Source: Rapidithrix thailandica
Lineage (GTDB): Bacteria > Bacteroidota > Bacteroidia > Cytophagales > Flammeovirgaceae
Direction of reading: 5' to 3'
Assembly (NCBI RefSeq): GCF_039710355.1
Contig: NZ_JBDKWZ010000004.1
Span: 372,001 to 436,000 of the forward strand
Length of the DNA stretch: 64,000 bases
Shown: piece by piece, positions 42,685 through 52,192 of the stretch
How positions within the stretch are numbered: the stretch's first letter is position 1
Layout of the letters: each line of letters starts with the position of its first letter
Made by a program: the position numbers and the translations under genes
The notes under the pieces: generated by a model
Databases searched by the model: none
The model's input: only the letters and a program-made list of their open reading frames with translations
What the model was told of the DNA's origin: nothing

Positions 42685-44544
42685 TTAATCCAATTCAAAT
42701 TCGGTTTGCCAATTCGAATCGTTTTTTAAGACCGGTTGCTCCTCTTTAGAGAATAAATAATTGCCCATCACCAAGTAGTCCATTTCGGTTCGCATAAAAC
42801 AACGGTAGCCATCGTCCGGGGTCAATACCATGGGTTCGCCCCGTACATTAAAACTGGTATTGACCACAATGCCATACCCCGTCAATTGTTTGAAGGCATT
42901 GATTAATTGCCAATATCTTGGATTGGTTTCTTTGTTGACACTTTGAATGCGGGCTGAAAAATCCACATGAGTGATGGAAGGGATATCCGAACGCAGGCAA
43001 TACAAGCGTTTGTACAAGTCCAAAGAGGCATAGTTGGCCGGAAGAGCTTTTAATCGCTGTTCGGCAACAGGCATCACCAGCAACATATAAGGTGATTTTC
43101 GGTCAAGGTCAAAATATTTTGGAACGTCTTCTTCCAGTACCGAAGGGGCAAACGGCCGGAAACCTTCCCGGTATTTGATTTTGAGGTTCATCTTTTTCTG
43201 CATTTCCGGGTTTCGGGGATCTCCCAAAATACTCCGGTTGCCCAATGCCCTGGGGCCGAATTCCGCCCGGCCCTGGAACCAGCCGACCACTTTCCCTTCG
43301 GCCAGAATTCCGGCTACTTTTTGAGTCAGTTCATCAAAATCTTCAAAATAATGATAAGGTGCCTGATTTTTTCGTGCTACATGGTAAATGGCGCGGTTGT
43401 CAAAGGCAGGTCCTAAGTAAGCCCCTTGCATGGCGTCTTTTCCCTGTACAACGGTTCGTTTTTGTTTTTTCCAAAGGTAACGGGCGGCCAGTGCAGCGCC
43501 TAAGGCTCCTCCGGCATCCCCTGCCGCTGGTTGAATCCAGATATCCTCAAAGATTTGTTGGGCAAGCAGTTTGCCGTTGGCAACACAGTTGAGCGCCACG
43601 CCTCCTGCCAGTACCAAGTAGCGTGCCCCGGTCAACCTTTTGGCCGTTTGGGCGAGTTTCAAGACAATCTCTTCGGTGACTTGCTGGATGGCCAGGGCCA
43701 TATTCATATAGGTTTGGTCTAGCTCACTTTCTTCTTTTCTCCGGGGGACGCCAAACAAGGCTTCCCACTTTTTATCATGAGCCATTTTCAAACCGGTGGC
43801 AAACTGAAAATAGTCCATATTGAGTAGGAGAGAGCCATCTTCCCGTACATCAATCAGTGTACTGAAGATTTTTTCTCTAAAAATTTTTGTCTCTTCCGCC
43901 TCCGGGTTGCCATAAGGTGCCAGTCCCATCAGTTTGTATTCTCCACTGTTTACTTTAAAACCCGTGTAATAAGTAAAGGCAGAATAGAGCAGTCCCAAGG
44001 AATGTGGGAAATTCAATTCCCGTAACATTTTAATCTCATTGCCTTTGCCATGGCTGATCGTGGTGGTGGCCCATTCTCCCACACCGTCTACAGTGAGAAT
44101 AGCGGCTTCCTCATAAGGAGAGGGATAAAAGGCACTGGCGGCATGTGAAAGGTGGTGTTCGGGAAAAAGAATGGGTACCTCTCCTTTGCCTAATTGGCTC
44201 AACTCTTCCTTAAGCATCTTTTTCATAAACAACTTCTCTTTGATCCACACCGGCATGGCCGATAAGAAACTTCGCAAGCCTTTGGGAACAAAGGCGTGGT
44301 AGGTTTCCAGGAGCCGTTCAAACTTCAAATAAGGTTTGTCGTAAAATGCTACCGCAGTTAAATCTTCATAACTGACTCCGGCTTCCCGCATCACATAAGT
44401 GGCCGCATGAAAGGGGAAGTCCGCGTCATGCTTCTTCCGGGTAAAGCGTTCTTCGTGTGCCGCGGCAATGATTTCACCATCCACGACAAGAGCTGCAGCA
44501 CTATCGTGATAATAGGCCGATATTCCTAATATGATTTCAGACAT
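42685..44544 (-). CDS. carbamoyltransferase, NodU/CmcH family
   Basis: A 619-residue enzyme from ATG 44544. The N-terminal Kae1-like domain starts ILGISAYYHDSAAALV and has EERFTRKKHD and EHHLSHAASAFYPSP metal-binding His segments. VLAGGVALNCVANGKL follows, and the C-terminal YrdC-like domain includes QGRAEFGPRALGNRSIL and NTSFNVRGEPMV. It transfers carbamoyl from carbamoyl phosphate via carbamoyl-AMP to sugars or other hydroxyls. In this operon the target is probably the exopolysaccharide or a precursor. DUF5989 and SxtJ-like genes upstream are usual partners. Confidence 0.94.
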   Translation of the reverse strand: MSEIILGISAYYHDSAAALVVDGEIIAAAHEERFTRKKHDADFPFHAATYVMREAGVSYEDLTAVAFYDKPYLKFERLLETYHAFVPKGLRSFLSAMPVWIKEKLFMKKMLKEELSQLGKGEVPILFPEHHLSHAASAFYPSPYEEAAILTVDGVGEWATTTISHGKGNEIKMLRELNFPHSLGLLYSAFTYYTGFKVNSGEYKLMGLAPYGNPEAEETKIFREKIFSTLIDVREDGSLLLNMDYFQFATGLKMAHDKKWEALFGVPRRKEESELDQTYMNMALAIQQVTEEIVLKLAQTAKRLTGARYLVLAGGVALNCVANGKLLAQQIFEDIWIQPAAGDAGGALGAALAARYLWKKQKRTVVQGKDAMQGAYLGPAFDNRAIYHVARKNQAPYHYFEDFDELTQKVAGILAEGKVVGWFQGRAEFGPRALGNRSILGDPRNPEMQKKMNLKIKYREGFRPFAPSVLEEDVPKYFDLDRKSPYMLLVMPVAEQRLKALPANYASLDLYKRLYCLRSDIPSITHVDFSARIQSVNKETNPRYWQLINAFKQLTGYGIVVNTSFNVRGEPMVLTPDDGYRCFMRTEMDYLVMGNYLFSKEEQPVLKNDSNWQTEFELD

Positions 44545-44654
44545 GATATTCGAAATTGACAATAAACAGTGCCATCATCACCCGCCCGGTATTTCCGGCC
44601 GGGCAGGTATATGACAGCGGGTAAGGGTGAGTTACTAAATCCTTAAAATTACTT

Positions 44655-44804
44655 TTAGAAAATTGTGTAAATAAACGGAGCAATGGCCGAACCACCCGAA
44701 AACACAATCATAGCACCAATAAGCAATAAAATGGTGATTAAGGGCATTAACCAGAACTTCTTACGGAGCTTCAAATAGCCCCATAGGTCTTTGACAAATT
44801 CCAT
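44655..44804 (-). CDS. DUF5989 family small membrane protein (49 aa)
   Basis: This short gene reads MEFVKDLWGYLKLRKKFW at the N-terminus, then one transmembrane helix (about 20-36) and a conserved tail GGSAIAPFIYTIF. The pattern is that of DUF5989 proteins found next to NodU-type carbamoyltransferases and SxtJ proteins. A purine-rich leader precedes the ATG at 44804. The amphipathic basic N-terminus suggests a cytoplasmic face. Likely a small subunit of the carbamoylation complex, inference from gene neighbourhood. Confidence 0.85.
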   Translation of the reverse strand: MEFVKDLWGYLKLRKKFWLMPLITILLLIGAMIVFSGGSAIAPFIYTIF

Positions 44805-44994
44805 AATTTTAATCTTTGTTGAGTTATTTGAATGGTAATTAAATTCTTGTTTTTACTTGTACACTCAAGGAGTGGCAGCTGGTTTTTTGCGTCATCCCAA
44901 ATAAGTGTTTTGTCTTTTCATCGGAAAGAACAGAGTGTTCCACTCCTTCGTCAAACAGAAATATTCCTGCATTAAACATATTCCGCAAATGAGG

Positions 44995-45408
44995 CTAGTA
45001 GGGCTTTTCCAAATCCGCTGCGGAAAAACTGTGATCCCTGTTCACGAAAACCGATTGACTACCTTGTTTCCAGCCTTTTAATTGCAGGGAATCTTTTTGC
45101 ATAAGCTTTCTTAAAAGCCCCATAGGCAGTACTACGGCCAGGTAAATCAAGGTCAATAAAACTCTGGACATAACCGCTCCCAAAATATTGGATAAGCTAA
45201 ACCAAACGATCGCTACGGGATAAAATATTTTGGGAAGAATCATATCGACCAGGAGGAGCACCAGAGCAACTTGAAGACCATACGATTGTTTGAAAAACAG
45301 CACGGCAATCAAGGCAAGCAGCACCATGGCCATGCCCGTATCTTTACATTGCTCTTTGGTAACGGTTCGGGGTATAAGATCTCCGAGTTTCAACATTAAC
45401 TTTTTCAT
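44995..45408 (-). CDS. SxtJ-like membrane protein
   Basis: A 137-residue protein from ATG 45408. It has an N-terminal amphipathic stretch (LGDLIPRTVTKEQCKDTGMAMVLLAL) and three hydrophobic segments (about 25-40, 45-58 and 62-97). The segments DTGMAMVLLAL, LVDMILPKIFYPVAIVWFSLSNILGAVMSRVLLTLIY resemble SxtJ proteins that pair with carbamoyltransferases. It lies 190 bases before the DUF5989 gene and 35 bases behind GH16. Confidence 0.8.
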   Translation of the reverse strand: MKKLMLKLGDLIPRTVTKEQCKDTGMAMVLLALIAVLFFKQSYGLQVALVLLLVDMILPKIFYPVAIVWFSLSNILGAVMSRVLLTLIYLAVVLPMGLLRKLMQKDSLQLKGWKQGSQSVFVNRDHSFSAADLEKPY

Positions 45409-45443
45409 GATTTTTCGTTTTTGTTTTGTTAAATTTTCTTTTT

Positions 45444-46205
45444 CTATTTTGAAGAAAGGGGCTTGTAGCGCACCCATTCGTATTCTACATGGGAGGGTAA
45501 ATGTTCAGACCGGAGCCTTCCCAGCCAGGTTGTTCCCCAAGGGGCCGCAAGCGTATCGATGGCCCAGTGGTTGACCCGGATTTGCAGAGAATCCCGGGGC
45601 ACCATCCGGGTTTCCGTATACACTTTTTGCCGGTCTACCCACCAACTGATTTCTTCCGGTCGCCATTCGATGCTGTACTCATGAAAATCTTCTGTCGAAT
45701 CAAAACCCAAATCATGCACATGAGCATATTCCTCCTTTTTACCGGGAGCTGTGTAGTGATGAATGGTAAACTGCACCAAAGAAGGGTTCTTTCCCAAAAA
45801 CTCAATGTCGATTTCCTGATGCTTCCAGTCTTCTTTTTTCCAGCGGTTGATCAAAAAAAAGGAACTGACCGTGCCGGGTTGAATGGAATTTTTCAAGCGT
45901 ACACTGAAGCGGCCGTATTTGAAGTATTGCTTGGTGCCTAAACCCCCTCCCAGAAAGTTTTTGCCAGTGAGATTGACCGGAGTATGTTTCCGGTCGACAG
46001 TGATTTTTAATTTCGAATTGCTTGCCTGTACCATTTCTTTTTTCATATCACAGGCATTGATATCAAAACTATGGATTTGAATATCCCATAGATTCTCATC
46101 CAATGAAGTGAAGTCATCCAAAAAGGTAGAGGTATCACTTAGAATTAGTGTACAATAAATCAGTATAGCCAACAAAACGGCCCCAGTGAAAGCATATATC
46201 TTCAT
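45444..46205 (-). CDS. GH16 family beta-glucan-active hydrolase/transglycosylase
   Basis: A 253-residue secreted protein with an N-terminal signal anchor (about 4-22). The GH16 catalytic signature E-x-D-x-x-E appears as HQEIDIEFLG, where the two glutamates act as nucleophile and acid/base. The GGGLGTKQYFKYGRFSVRLK and HEYSIEWRPEEISWWVD segments are family hallmarks. GH16 enzymes cut or transfer beta-1,3(4)-glucans or galactans. Next to a beta-glycan synthase, trimming or remodelling of the polymer during export is likely. Confidence 0.92.
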   Translation of the reverse strand: MKIYAFTGAVLLAILIYCTLILSDTSTFLDDFTSLDENLWDIQIHSFDINACDMKKEMVQASNSKLKITVDRKHTPVNLTGKNFLGGGLGTKQYFKYGRFSVRLKNSIQPGTVSSFFLINRWKKEDWKHQEIDIEFLGKNPSLVQFTIHHYTAPGKKEEYAHVHDLGFDSTEDFHEYSIEWRPEEISWWVDRQKVYTETRMVPRDSLQIRVNHWAIDTLAAPWGTTWLGRLRSEHLPSHVEYEWVRYKPLSSK

Positions 46206-46257
46206 ACTATTTATCAGAGTCGGAATGATTCGAAATTTAAATTCTCCGGTTGGGTAA

Positions 46258-49089
46258 TCAGGAGTTTACAGCTTTTTTAGGTTCCCGGTGCAGGTTGTAA
46301 TACAATCCAATGCCCATGGAAGCCAGTAAATTGGTGAAATAGAGTGCGATCAAAATAAAATAGATGAAACTGATGGCGCCTGTGATTTTAGGAAGTAATA
46401 AAATCAAATAGGCAGTGCTCAGCAATAGTACCAATGCCGAAACCGGCTTCTGCAATTTGTGGTACATTGCATTTGGAAAATGCTTGGTAAATGACTGCTC
46501 TCTACCCGGACGATGGCGTAATACAAAAAGACCTGTGAGAAAGCTGATAACATTAAACCCCGACCAGAAAGATACCAGCCCGAATCCCGAATGCAACCAG
46601 GAAAGGAAACAGGTAATTCCGTTCAAGGCAAGTAAAAAAGCAATGCCTGTATATTCGTTCAAGCGAAAAACCCTGCTTTTGTTGGCATGCCATTTTTTGG
46701 TTTTTCCATAAAACATGCCTGCAAAGTATCCCCAACAAGAAGCCAGTATGGTGAAGTTTTCCATAAACATGATCCGGAATGGAGACCAAGAAAACCGTTT
46801 CATGATCAATTGAAAATGCAATAGATTGTAGAGAATCATTAAAAATGAAAAGCTGATAACCATCCAGTTTAGGCCTTTTAATTGGGACAACTGACTACCG
46901 CCTACTTCCATCGTTTCGAACAAATAGAATAAAAACGGAGTGCAGAACAAGGTCAGGATTAAGAATTTGTTGGCTACGGTTACGGGTAAAAACAATAATA
47001 AACGCAAGGTTTGCATTTTGGTAAACACCTGGGTTTTTCCATTTAAAAGCCCCCTGAAAAGAATGGGTAAAAACAAATGCAAATACAAGTGAATTCCCCC
47101 CTGATGCCAACGAATCAATTGTTTGCCTTTTCCGGCTAAATCAACTCCTTCCCCGATGCACAGAACCTGTTCGCTGAGTTGTCCGGGTTTCCGTTTTCTC
47201 ATTTTTTTGACGGGCAACATATTTTCTTCTTGCAGGTAAGCCAGGTAGCCTTGCCCAAAATCCTCCGAAGCATTATCAATCAGAAATCCTCCCGTGTCCG
47301 TGACAGAAGAAATGCCGTTGTCGAAGCAAAACATGGTTGCTGTGCCACGGGGAAATACATAGGTGCGGGGTTGGTTTCTGCCCGAAGTATTTTCAAAATA
47401 GTGCATTAATTCCGCATCGGCCCTTTCGGCATTGCTGCAATTGATTTTATAAATGCCTTCCAGTGCTTGAGGACTTTGAAAATAGTCTAATTGATGTTCC
47501 TCAATTTGCTGGTGCATCAACAAAGCCGATTCCGGAAAGGTAAAATAATCATCGTCCAAGGTCAGGTAATACTCAATGCCTGTGCAGTTGATTGTATTGC
47601 AAATGGCCCGGTTTTGATTTCCCGCTTTCAAATGCCTGCGGGCATGAATACGGTAATGGTTAAACCCCATTTCGATACACATATTCCGTTCTTCTTTTAC
47701 CACCTCTTCCCGTGAAGAAGAACTGGAAATATTGCAAACCAACTGTTGGGCTGACCAATGGATATGCCGGTTGATAGACATCTTTTTTCGCACTGTCTGG
47801 CAATTGGCGTTGTGGATATGATGCGCTACGACCAGGCGGGGCAAGTCATGCTGAACTTCCCTTCCGGAAAAACGAAACAAGTCTTTCCCATTTGGTTTGC
47901 GAACAGCATAAAATGGTCCTATTTCCTCGAATAAAGCAACAACATGATCTCTTTGTGGCGCTTTTGGAAATTCTTCCCTATAAAGCCGGGCTAACAATTT
48001 TACCTCATATTGTAAGGCGATAAAATAGGGGTGGTTGGTTTGACTGGCAAATTTTTCCACTGAGATATTTGCAAAGTCTTCCTCGTTGATTTGCTCCGCA
48101 TATTTTTGCTCCAGTTCCCCTCTTAAGGCCCTCAATGCTCTTTTCAAACGAAGGAGTTCTTCCGGAGAGAAAGAAGTTCTCTTGTCGGCCTGGTTCCATA
48201 GCCGGATATATGCTTTCAAGACATTGGAAGAGGAGGAGGGAGGAACTTGTATCGTCAGGTACTCCTGATAATAGTCATTACAGATATGAACACTTTCTTC
48301 TCTTTTTTTCCGGGCTTTTTGCATAATCTGTCCGGGCGGGCAGTATTGCTTTTGCAGCGTAATCAGTTTTGCCAATGCATCGATGGCTGCGAGAAGTTCT
48401 GGCGGATTGACTTCGGGAAGTTCCGTAGAAACCTCCAATTGTTGAACCAGTGTTTTACATTGCTTTTGGATCTGTTGCCATACTTCCGGAGAAAAGAATA
48501 CGGATATTTTTTCCACAAGACTCCCGGTACCCAAAAACCAGGCAAGTACCAGGTGGCTGGCCATCTCCCCTCCGTTAAAAGTGACCAGGTCTTTGCCTTC
48601 TATACGAATCAGGTAATTGATTAAAGAAAATTTAAAGAAGTCCAGGTATTCATATTTCCGTAAGGCTTCTTCGTCTTCAGATTCATTGACCAAATTGCCT
48701 TTGGCAAAGCCGGGGATACGAAGTGCCGCAAGCCGGATACACGCCAATTCCGTGATCAAAAGTTTGTAAGCCGGTAGTTGAGTGAACTCGGCCTGTTGAC
48801 AGGCTTCTTGATAGATGCTGTGTAAAAGCTCCATCTCTTGGCTGTCAAAGGGCTTGGCATAGCCTTTTAAATCGCAAACGCCATAAGAAAAATTTAAACC
48901 GTAGCGCAGGCGATCAGGGTATTTTTTGAAAAAGGATGCCAATCGGTTTTTTTGCTTTTTCGCTTTGTCCTCAATAGCTTTAGCGGAATAGGTGTATTTT
49001 TCTTTTCCCCAAATCCCCCAATTGGCTGAAAGGTGTTGGCCTAACTTTTCCAAAGAAAAATGAAAAGGACTTACCTCTTGTACTAACAT
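46258..49089 (-). CDS. cellulose-synthase-like processive GT2 with a large N-terminal domain
   Basis: A 943-residue membrane synthase. The GT2 catalytic core (about 430-690) has the DDD motif at 512-514, SED (for the usual TED) at 608-610, and QLIRW at 657-661, matching the D,D,D,QxxRW pattern of processive beta-glycan synthases. About eight membrane helices occupy 670-930. The first 425 residues form an all-alpha domain not known to me and absent from typical cellulose or curdlan synthases. UDP-glucose as donor and a beta-glucan product are inference from the GH16 neighbour. No PilZ domain is visible. Confidence 0.85.
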   Translation of the reverse strand: MLVQEVSPFHFSLEKLGQHLSANWGIWGKEKYTYSAKAIEDKAKKQKNRLASFFKKYPDRLRYGLNFSYGVCDLKGYAKPFDSQEMELLHSIYQEACQQAEFTQLPAYKLLITELACIRLAALRIPGFAKGNLVNESEDEEALRKYEYLDFFKFSLINYLIRIEGKDLVTFNGGEMASHLVLAWFLGTGSLVEKISVFFSPEVWQQIQKQCKTLVQQLEVSTELPEVNPPELLAAIDALAKLITLQKQYCPPGQIMQKARKKREESVHICNDYYQEYLTIQVPPSSSSNVLKAYIRLWNQADKRTSFSPEELLRLKRALRALRGELEQKYAEQINEEDFANISVEKFASQTNHPYFIALQYEVKLLARLYREEFPKAPQRDHVVALFEEIGPFYAVRKPNGKDLFRFSGREVQHDLPRLVVAHHIHNANCQTVRKKMSINRHIHWSAQQLVCNISSSSSREEVVKEERNMCIEMGFNHYRIHARRHLKAGNQNRAICNTINCTGIEYYLTLDDDYFTFPESALLMHQQIEEHQLDYFQSPQALEGIYKINCSNAERADAELMHYFENTSGRNQPRTYVFPRGTATMFCFDNGISSVTDTGGFLIDNASEDFGQGYLAYLQEENMLPVKKMRKRKPGQLSEQVLCIGEGVDLAGKGKQLIRWHQGGIHLYLHLFLPILFRGLLNGKTQVFTKMQTLRLLLFLPVTVANKFLILTLFCTPFLFYLFETMEVGGSQLSQLKGLNWMVISFSFLMILYNLLHFQLIMKRFSWSPFRIMFMENFTILASCWGYFAGMFYGKTKKWHANKSRVFRLNEYTGIAFLLALNGITCFLSWLHSGFGLVSFWSGFNVISFLTGLFVLRHRPGREQSFTKHFPNAMYHKLQKPVSALVLLLSTAYLILLLPKITGAISFIYFILIALYFTNLLASMGIGLYYNLHREPKKAVNS

Positions 49090-49132
49090 AGTTTAACGTG
49101 GTTGTTGAGTGTTGATATGTTTAATGTTTTCT

Positions 49133-50053
49133 TCAAAGTTGATAGGTGAACCCCAAGCGAAAACTCCCTTCCCAGAAGCTTGCGGGTGAGGCCCCCCGGT
49201 TCCGGGAAAAGCGGTTTTCACCGGCCCAGTTACCGTAAGTACAACTGATTTTGAACGGTCGCCAGTCGGCAAAGCCAAATCCGTAAGTGAAATCCGGGTC
49301 CCAGGAAAATTGTGTTCCGGACCGGGGGTAGTAGTAGACTTTTGCTTCCAGGTAGATATGTTTGAAACAGATGTACCGAAAACCCAATCCACTGATTGCT
49401 TTGCCTTCGCTTAAGCCTCCTTTTTGCTGGCCTATTGCATTCAGGTAGTGAATGGCATACTGGACAAACAATTCCATCGACAGACTTGCAGAAGGATCTG
49501 TTTTAAGCCAGTCAAACCAGCTTGAAGGTAATTTTGGCCGGTAGTTGACAAAAAAACTGCCCCGGCTCAAGCTTTCTGTAAACCCTTTGATTCCCTCCCG
49601 GTATTTTTTGATTTCGGTATTAAAATATCCATAACTCCATGAGCCCGGCGAATAACTGTATTTGCCTAATGCATACGTATATTCCGAATTAATCCAAGGA
49701 GCATTAATATTGGGATTTATAGGAAAATTGAATCCCAGACGTATATAAAAGTCTTTCTCTTTGAGAAGTTGATAATTTGCCGAAAGTGCAAGAACATGGT
49801 TGATACGGTATCTTTCATTTTCAAAATCAAGGTTCCCTTGGTTCGATTCATAGTCTTTAACCTTGCCAAAGTTATAAGCAATATCGCCTTTCAGCCTTTT
49901 GTTTGACAGTTGAAGTTGGCTTGAATCCGACTGGTTTTCCATCCGCATTACATCCTGAATATTCAGCAACTGTTGTGCTCTTAAAGGACTCATTAATAGC
50001 ATTAAAAAGCATAACAGAGCACTGAGTATGTATACTAAAATCGATAGTTTCAT
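49133..50053 (-). CDS. outer-membrane beta-barrel protein of the polysaccharide operon
   Basis: A 306-residue secreted protein from ATG 50053; signal MKLSILVYILSALLCFLMLLMSPLRAQQ. The mature part has alternating aromatic strands (YGYFNTEIKKY, SFFVNYRPKL) and ends RLGFTYQL, a C-terminal aromatic-type barrel strand. It is the first gene of the minus-strand operon, 43 bases before the synthase. It may be the outer-membrane export partner; homology to a named family is not evident. Confidence 0.8.
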   Translation of the reverse strand: MKLSILVYILSALLCFLMLLMSPLRAQQLLNIQDVMRMENQSDSSQLQLSNKRLKGDIAYNFGKVKDYESNQGNLDFENERYRINHVLALSANYQLLKEKDFYIRLGFNFPINPNINAPWINSEYTYALGKYSYSPGSWSYGYFNTEIKKYREGIKGFTESLSRGSFFVNYRPKLPSSWFDWLKTDPSASLSMELFVQYAIHYLNAIGQQKGGLSEGKAISGLGFRYICFKHIYLEAKVYYYPRSGTQFSWDPDFTYGFGFADWRPFKISCTYGNWAGENRFSRNRGASPASFWEGSFRLGFTYQL

Positions 50054-51220
50054 AGAGGAATTTGAGTTAAATTCAGGTAATAACGTGCCACAGCTTGCGA
50101 AGCGAAATCTTCTTCGAAGCAGAGACAAAAACATTTGATTTCAGATAATTATATCTTTAGAAAAAGAAGTAAGCAGTCTTTTGCTCATTAACAAAAGAGC
50201 ATACCTCTCCCCGTTGGATTTTAATAAAACACTAAAATCCATTGGTCTAAAAACCCGAAAGGATATACCTTGCCCAAGCTTGTCAATTTCAAGAAATGAC
50301 AAGTAAGCATCCCTGCTCCCAATTATATCCCAGAGAGAGTTTAGAATGAATTATCTGTAAATCAAGTTAATAAAGTTAAGTTGGCTGTTGATAAGGTAAA
50401 TTATGATGTGTGACCTCGCTATAATAAGTAGCGACTTATCCAATTGTGATTAGAATAGCGACTCAACAATGGTACAGCGTTAGCTGCCATTGCGTAGTAA
50501 ACTTCAAAAAGTAATGTCAATTAGTAGCAAGTAGTAAATTTGTTAATTTTGGATGCCATGTGCTTAGCATTTTTTTTCATTTTCACTTAATTTACTTGCT
50601 ATAAAACCTGCCTTCTCCAACAAGTTTTATCCATAGAATGGAATGGTGGTTTTTCGAAATTTTTAAGGCTTATTTCATGTGTTATTCATCAAAATAAGCA
50701 TTACCATGAAATGCTTATATCGAAACATGTGGCAATAGTATAAAGTCTTAGCGAAATTTCAAACAACTCTTTGGAAAAAAAAATTAAAGAATCAGGTATG
50801 TACATTGTCAGAAGGAGCATTTTTGGGGAATTGAAAATACCGGAAATAGTTGATTTACAAGAGTGAATACGGTCGGATTTCAAGCTGAAAAGATGGTTTT
50901 TTACCTGGTAATTTTTTTTCTTGGATCAGCTGCTTTTTTTATGGAGAGAATGATTTTTAACTACCAAATTATTATTACTGTAAAAAATGTTCCAATCTAA
51001 CAGATCGGGATAATATTGAATTCGGAAAGCTTTTAAGAAGAATCTTTTAAAAATACCCATATTATAATCGTGATTATTCCTTGGATTTATGTAATTTTTC
51101 AATTGGGTAGAAACAAACTTTTGTGTTCGTGAGGAGGAGATTAGAAGGGAGACAATTAAGCTGATGTTTGAGTGATTGTCAATTGTTTTTCCTCAGTAAA
51201 TCTTGACCCAATAAGCTGTT
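50054..51220. other. AT-rich gene-free stretch upstream of the polysaccharide operon
   Basis: Over 1.1 kb without a convincing gene. It is more AT-rich than its neighbours. A small CAATGG/CCATTG hairpin lies near 50467-50492. No repeats or RNA genes recognised. The operon promoter on the minus strand should lie near 50060-50200. Confidence 0.5.
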
Positions 51221-51226
51221 TTGACG

Positions 51227-51457
51227 ATGATCGAAAAATGGATGCATTTATTAGGATTAATGAAATTTAGAATGAAAGAATACATTGGATTGTGCTTTGT
51301 ATGTTTCAATCGTTCGGATTATTTGCCCAACTCCACACCATTGACCTTAAAGGGAAAGAAAAGTAACGTAATTCATTTACAATATAAATTAGCACAGAAT
51401 CATGATGAAGCCACTGAACACTTGGAGGCAGAGTTGGTAAGGTTTAGAGGGAAATAA
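51227..51457 (+). CDS. doubtful small hypothetical protein
   Basis: A 76-codon frame from ATG 51227, starting MIEKWMHLLGLMKFR. No family or ribosome site is evident, and base composition is like the surrounding AT-rich region. It may be a remnant or chance frame. Confidence 0.2.
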   Translation: MIEKWMHLLGLMKFRMKEYIGLCFVCFNRSDYLPNSTPLTLKGKKSNVIHLQYKLAQNHDEATEHLEAELVRFRGK

Positions 51458-51473
51458 TGAAAACTAAACAACG

Positions 51474-51845
51474 ATGTTCACTTTTTTGTACAAACACCTT
51501 TATCAATTTTATCTGCCAAGCACTATGTATCATAGTATTTTGGAGATGGAAAATGTTGTGGAGTCCAAAACAGTAATTAAATTCTTAAATAAAAAAGGTT
51601 TTTCTTTTCATGAAAAAGAAATCACTGTAAAAAAAATAGCGGAGTTTTTGTATTTCGTTACAGTGAAATTCAAAAAGAAAAATGAAAAGGCTAATTTCAT
51701 CACTTTTTTAAATCAAGATAAGAGCATGTTTAAATTTCATCCTTTGGGTCAAAAACTCCCATTTCAGGAACCTCAGTGCGTCATTTTTTTGTCAAATAGC
51801 TCCACTATTCTTCGCAAAAATGATCTTCTGAGAGCCCTAAAATGA
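51474..51845 (+). CDS. doubtful hypothetical protein, up to 123 aa
   Basis: The frame from 51474 includes an internal ATG at 51546 (MENVVESKTVIKFLNKKGF) after which the sequence looks protein-like: alternating hydrophobic strands with lysine-rich turns (FLYFVTVKFKKK, NFITFLNQDKSMFKF). No named family. Not certain to be expressed. Confidence 0.35.
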   Translation: MFTFLYKHLYQFYLPSTMYHSILEMENVVESKTVIKFLNKKGFSFHEKEITVKKIAEFLYFVTVKFKKKNEKANFITFLNQDKSMFKFHPLGQKLPFQEPQCVIFLSNSSTILRKNDLLRALK

Positions 51846-51919
51846 GAATTTTTATCATCAAAAACGAATTTTAAACATGCTCTAAAGAGTTATTCCCTCC
51901 TTGGAAGGTTTTTCCTAAT

Positions 51920-52093
51920 ATGTTTCAAGGTTCGCCTAGGTGGAATCAAGGGGTTGAAGAAGACTATGCAATTTTCAACTGGCGGCCTTATTGGAAACGT
52001 TTGGATGATAAACAAAAAGAAAAGTATAAATTAAAGTATGCTTGCCCGGCAGAATGGTCGGAATGGCTACAAGAAAATAAAAGTACGTTGTAA
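51920..52093 (+). CDS. small hypothetical protein, 57 aa
   Basis: ATG at 51920 encodes MFQGSPRWNQGVEEDYAIFNW and a Trp/Lys-rich remainder ending in ENKSTL. Composition is unlike random frames here (six Trp), and a strong hairpin begins seven bases after the stop, supporting a real gene end. The start is not certain. No family recognised. Confidence 0.45.
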   Translation: MFQGSPRWNQGVEEDYAIFNWRPYWKRLDDKQKEKYKLKYACPAEWSEWLQENKSTL

Positions 52094-52099
52094 AAAGTT

Positions 52100-52141
52100 G
52101 AAAAGGTTGTTTGACTATCGCGATAGCCAAACAACCTTTTC
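52100..52141. terminator. hairpin terminator
   Basis: A 42-base near-perfect palindrome, GAAAAGGTTGTTTG ... CAAACAACCTTTTC with a TATCGCGATA centre. It separates the small plus-strand gene from the minus-strand YHS gene. Confidence 0.85.
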
Positions 52142-52192
52142 GTAAGTAAACATTCATGTTAAAAAACGGGACAAAGTTCACTGTTGGGATTT

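Noticed and set aside
50701..50883. 60-codon minus-strand frame
   Set aside because: AT-rich chance frame, no start context or similarity.
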